DNA of 14,266 bases, taken from an uncultured Oscillospiraceae bacterium. Its GTDB lineage: Bacteria > Bacillota_A > Clostridia > Oscillospirales > Oscillospiraceae. The notes under the pieces were generated by a model. It did no database searches. It had not been told where the DNA came from and was given only the letters and a program-made list of their open reading frames with translations. Shown here in pieces: positions 13,513-14,266 of the stretch. Within the stretch, counting starts at the first letter, position 1. Each line of letters begins with the position of its first letter. The position numbers were made by a program, and so were the translations under genes. Location: contig CAKTGD010000023.1 in NCBI GenBank assembly GCA_934561335.1, positions 1 to 14,266 on the forward strand. The letters run 5' to 3'.

Positions 13513-14209
13513 CTAAGGTGATTCCGCCGCTATCTTCCTGCGTATCGGCAGCAGGAGCGGTCTGTCCGGCCGCCCGGTGCAGCGGGTCATCCGTCAACCC
13601 CTCGCGGGCCATCATGTTCTCCAGCACCACCATATCCGTTGAGATATCCATCGCATCGGCACCGAACAGGTTGTCCAGCTGCTTTTCAAAGGCGGCGATA
13701 ATGGTGGACATCATGTTCTCCACCTTACGCATGGTAGAGGTGATATTCTCACCGGACACCCCCTGCTCCCCCATGCGGTCATAGGCATTGAGGATCTTCA
13801 GCGTGGTCGGCAGATAGTAATTCATAAACTTGCGGATCTGGGGCAGCTTCTCCGGATTTTGCTTTACCAGCGTGAAAATCTTTTCAGAAAGCTGCTGCAA
13901 GCGCACAATCTGCGCTGATATGGTGGGATCGGCAATATTATTATCCAGCCGTTTCATTTCTTCAATGGCTTTCTCTCCGTCTATGATCATCCGATCCAAT
14001 TCCGCATTGCCGGTGGTCTTTGGCTCCTCCGGAACCTCCTCCACGGTGCTGCGGCAAAAGATACGGGCCACGATGCCCACCGCAGCCGCAGCAAGCGCCG
14101 CCAGCAGAAAGTGCGGCAGCTTATACAGCGGAAACAGCGCGGCGTATAGCAGCCATGTGCCCGCTGCTGCATACAGGGGGATCACCGGCTTGTGAATAAT
14201 TTGCTTCAT
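13505..14209 (-). CDS. XpaC-like membrane protein (5-bromo-4-chloroindolyl phosphate hydrolysis family)
   Basis: The 234-residue product starts at ATG 14209, eight nt after GGAGG; the TTG five codons earlier overlaps that site and is rejected. It has two N-terminal membrane segments (about 8-29 and 32-53) forming a hairpin, then a cytoplasmic helical domain (70-210) with FMNYYLPTTLKILNAYDRM, the hallmark of the XpaC family that is almost always found next to TelA. XpaC is named after hydrolysis of a chromogenic phosphate in Bacillus, but its true activity is unclear; many workers now expect an envelope-stress role together with TelA. The chain ends GGITLEL, close to a motif in the TelA head. 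First gene of the operon. Confidence 0.9.
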   Translation of the reverse strand: MKQIIHKPVIPLYAAAGTWLLYAALFPLYKLPHFLLAALAAAAVGIVARIFCRSTVEEVPEEPKTTGNAELDRMIIDGEKAIEEMKRLDNNIADPTISAQIVRLQQLSEKIFTLVKQNPEKLPQIRKFMNYYLPTTLKILNAYDRMGEQGVSGENITSTMRKVENMMSTIIAAFEKQLDNLFGADAMDISTDMVVLENMMAREGLTDDPLHRAAGQTAPAADTQEDSGGITLEL

Positions 14210-14243
14210 CTTGATTGCCTCCAATCCTCGGGTGCTATTCTTT

Positions 14244-14249
14244 ATTATA
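14244..14249 (-). promoter_or_regulatory. -10 box of the xpaC-telA-TPM operon
   Basis: A perfect TATAAT on the minus strand, 35 bp before the xpaC-like start codon. A -35 at the usual spacing would lie just outside the window (beyond 14266), so the promoter cannot be completed here. Confidence 0.55.
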
Positions 14250-14266
14250 TCTCAAGTGTCATAACC

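Noticed and set aside
1..14266. CRISPR arrays, tRNA or rRNA genes, insertion sequences
   Set aside because: No regularly spaced repeats, no cloverleaf or rRNA-like stretch and no transposase were seen; the only recombinase is the serine type at 1585.

Overview
The window looks like chromosome from an anaerobic, spore-forming, fairly GC-rich Firmicute, most likely of the Oscillospiraceae/Ruminococcaceae (Clostridium cluster IV) type. Reasons: the C-terminus of a rubrerythrin-type peroxide-detoxifying protein at the left edge, an intact spoVT sporulation regulator, strong AGGAGG-type ribosome binding sites, sigma-A promoters with 17-bp spacers, and an XpaC-TelA operon. The genus is an inference.

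Left part (1-3400): after the rubrerythrin stop and a textbook terminator comes a gene-poor stretch that looks like a small mobile-element insertion or remnant. It holds minus-strand small genes (a frameshifted ~34-residue ORF, a possible 30-residue ORF, an 84-residue protein and a 58-residue SHOCT-like protein). Divergent from them is an intact 578-residue large serine recombinase with its own promoter. The recombinase is followed by a long, branched-looking hairpin. Next comes a small Lar-like zinc-ribbon protein (3488-3712) with its own promoter; it could be element cargo or chromosomal.

Middle part (3700-8600): a two-gene minus-strand operon encodes a MoxR/CbbQ-type AAA+ ATPase and a VWA-domain protein with an intact MIDAS motif, a classic ATPase-plus-VWA remodelling pair of unknown target. 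It converges on the Lar-like gene across a perfect 27-bp inverted repeat. Divergent from moxR is a DUF5662 protein (HD-like histidine pattern), followed by a homoserine dehydrogenase without a visible ACT domain, driven by a near-consensus promoter that carries repeats resembling an operator. A perfect bidirectional terminator separates hom from the convergent spoVT.

Right part (8600-14266): spoVT (minus, with a candidate sigma-G promoter) is divergent from a gene for a 625-residue lipoprotein that ends in a zincin-type HELWH domain and has a fully consensus sigma-A promoter. After a shared bidirectional terminator comes a minus-strand operon, xpaC-like - telA-like - TPM-domain membrane protein. 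Its products are all membrane-associated or linked to envelope stress in other Firmicutes. The most interesting points are the propeller-like/zincin lipoprotein, the MoxR-VWA pair with a GKN Walker A, a short ITL/LTL motif shared by the XpaC tail and TelA head, and the recombinase-associated small-gene block. I do not see a clearly new multi-gene defence or biosynthetic system.
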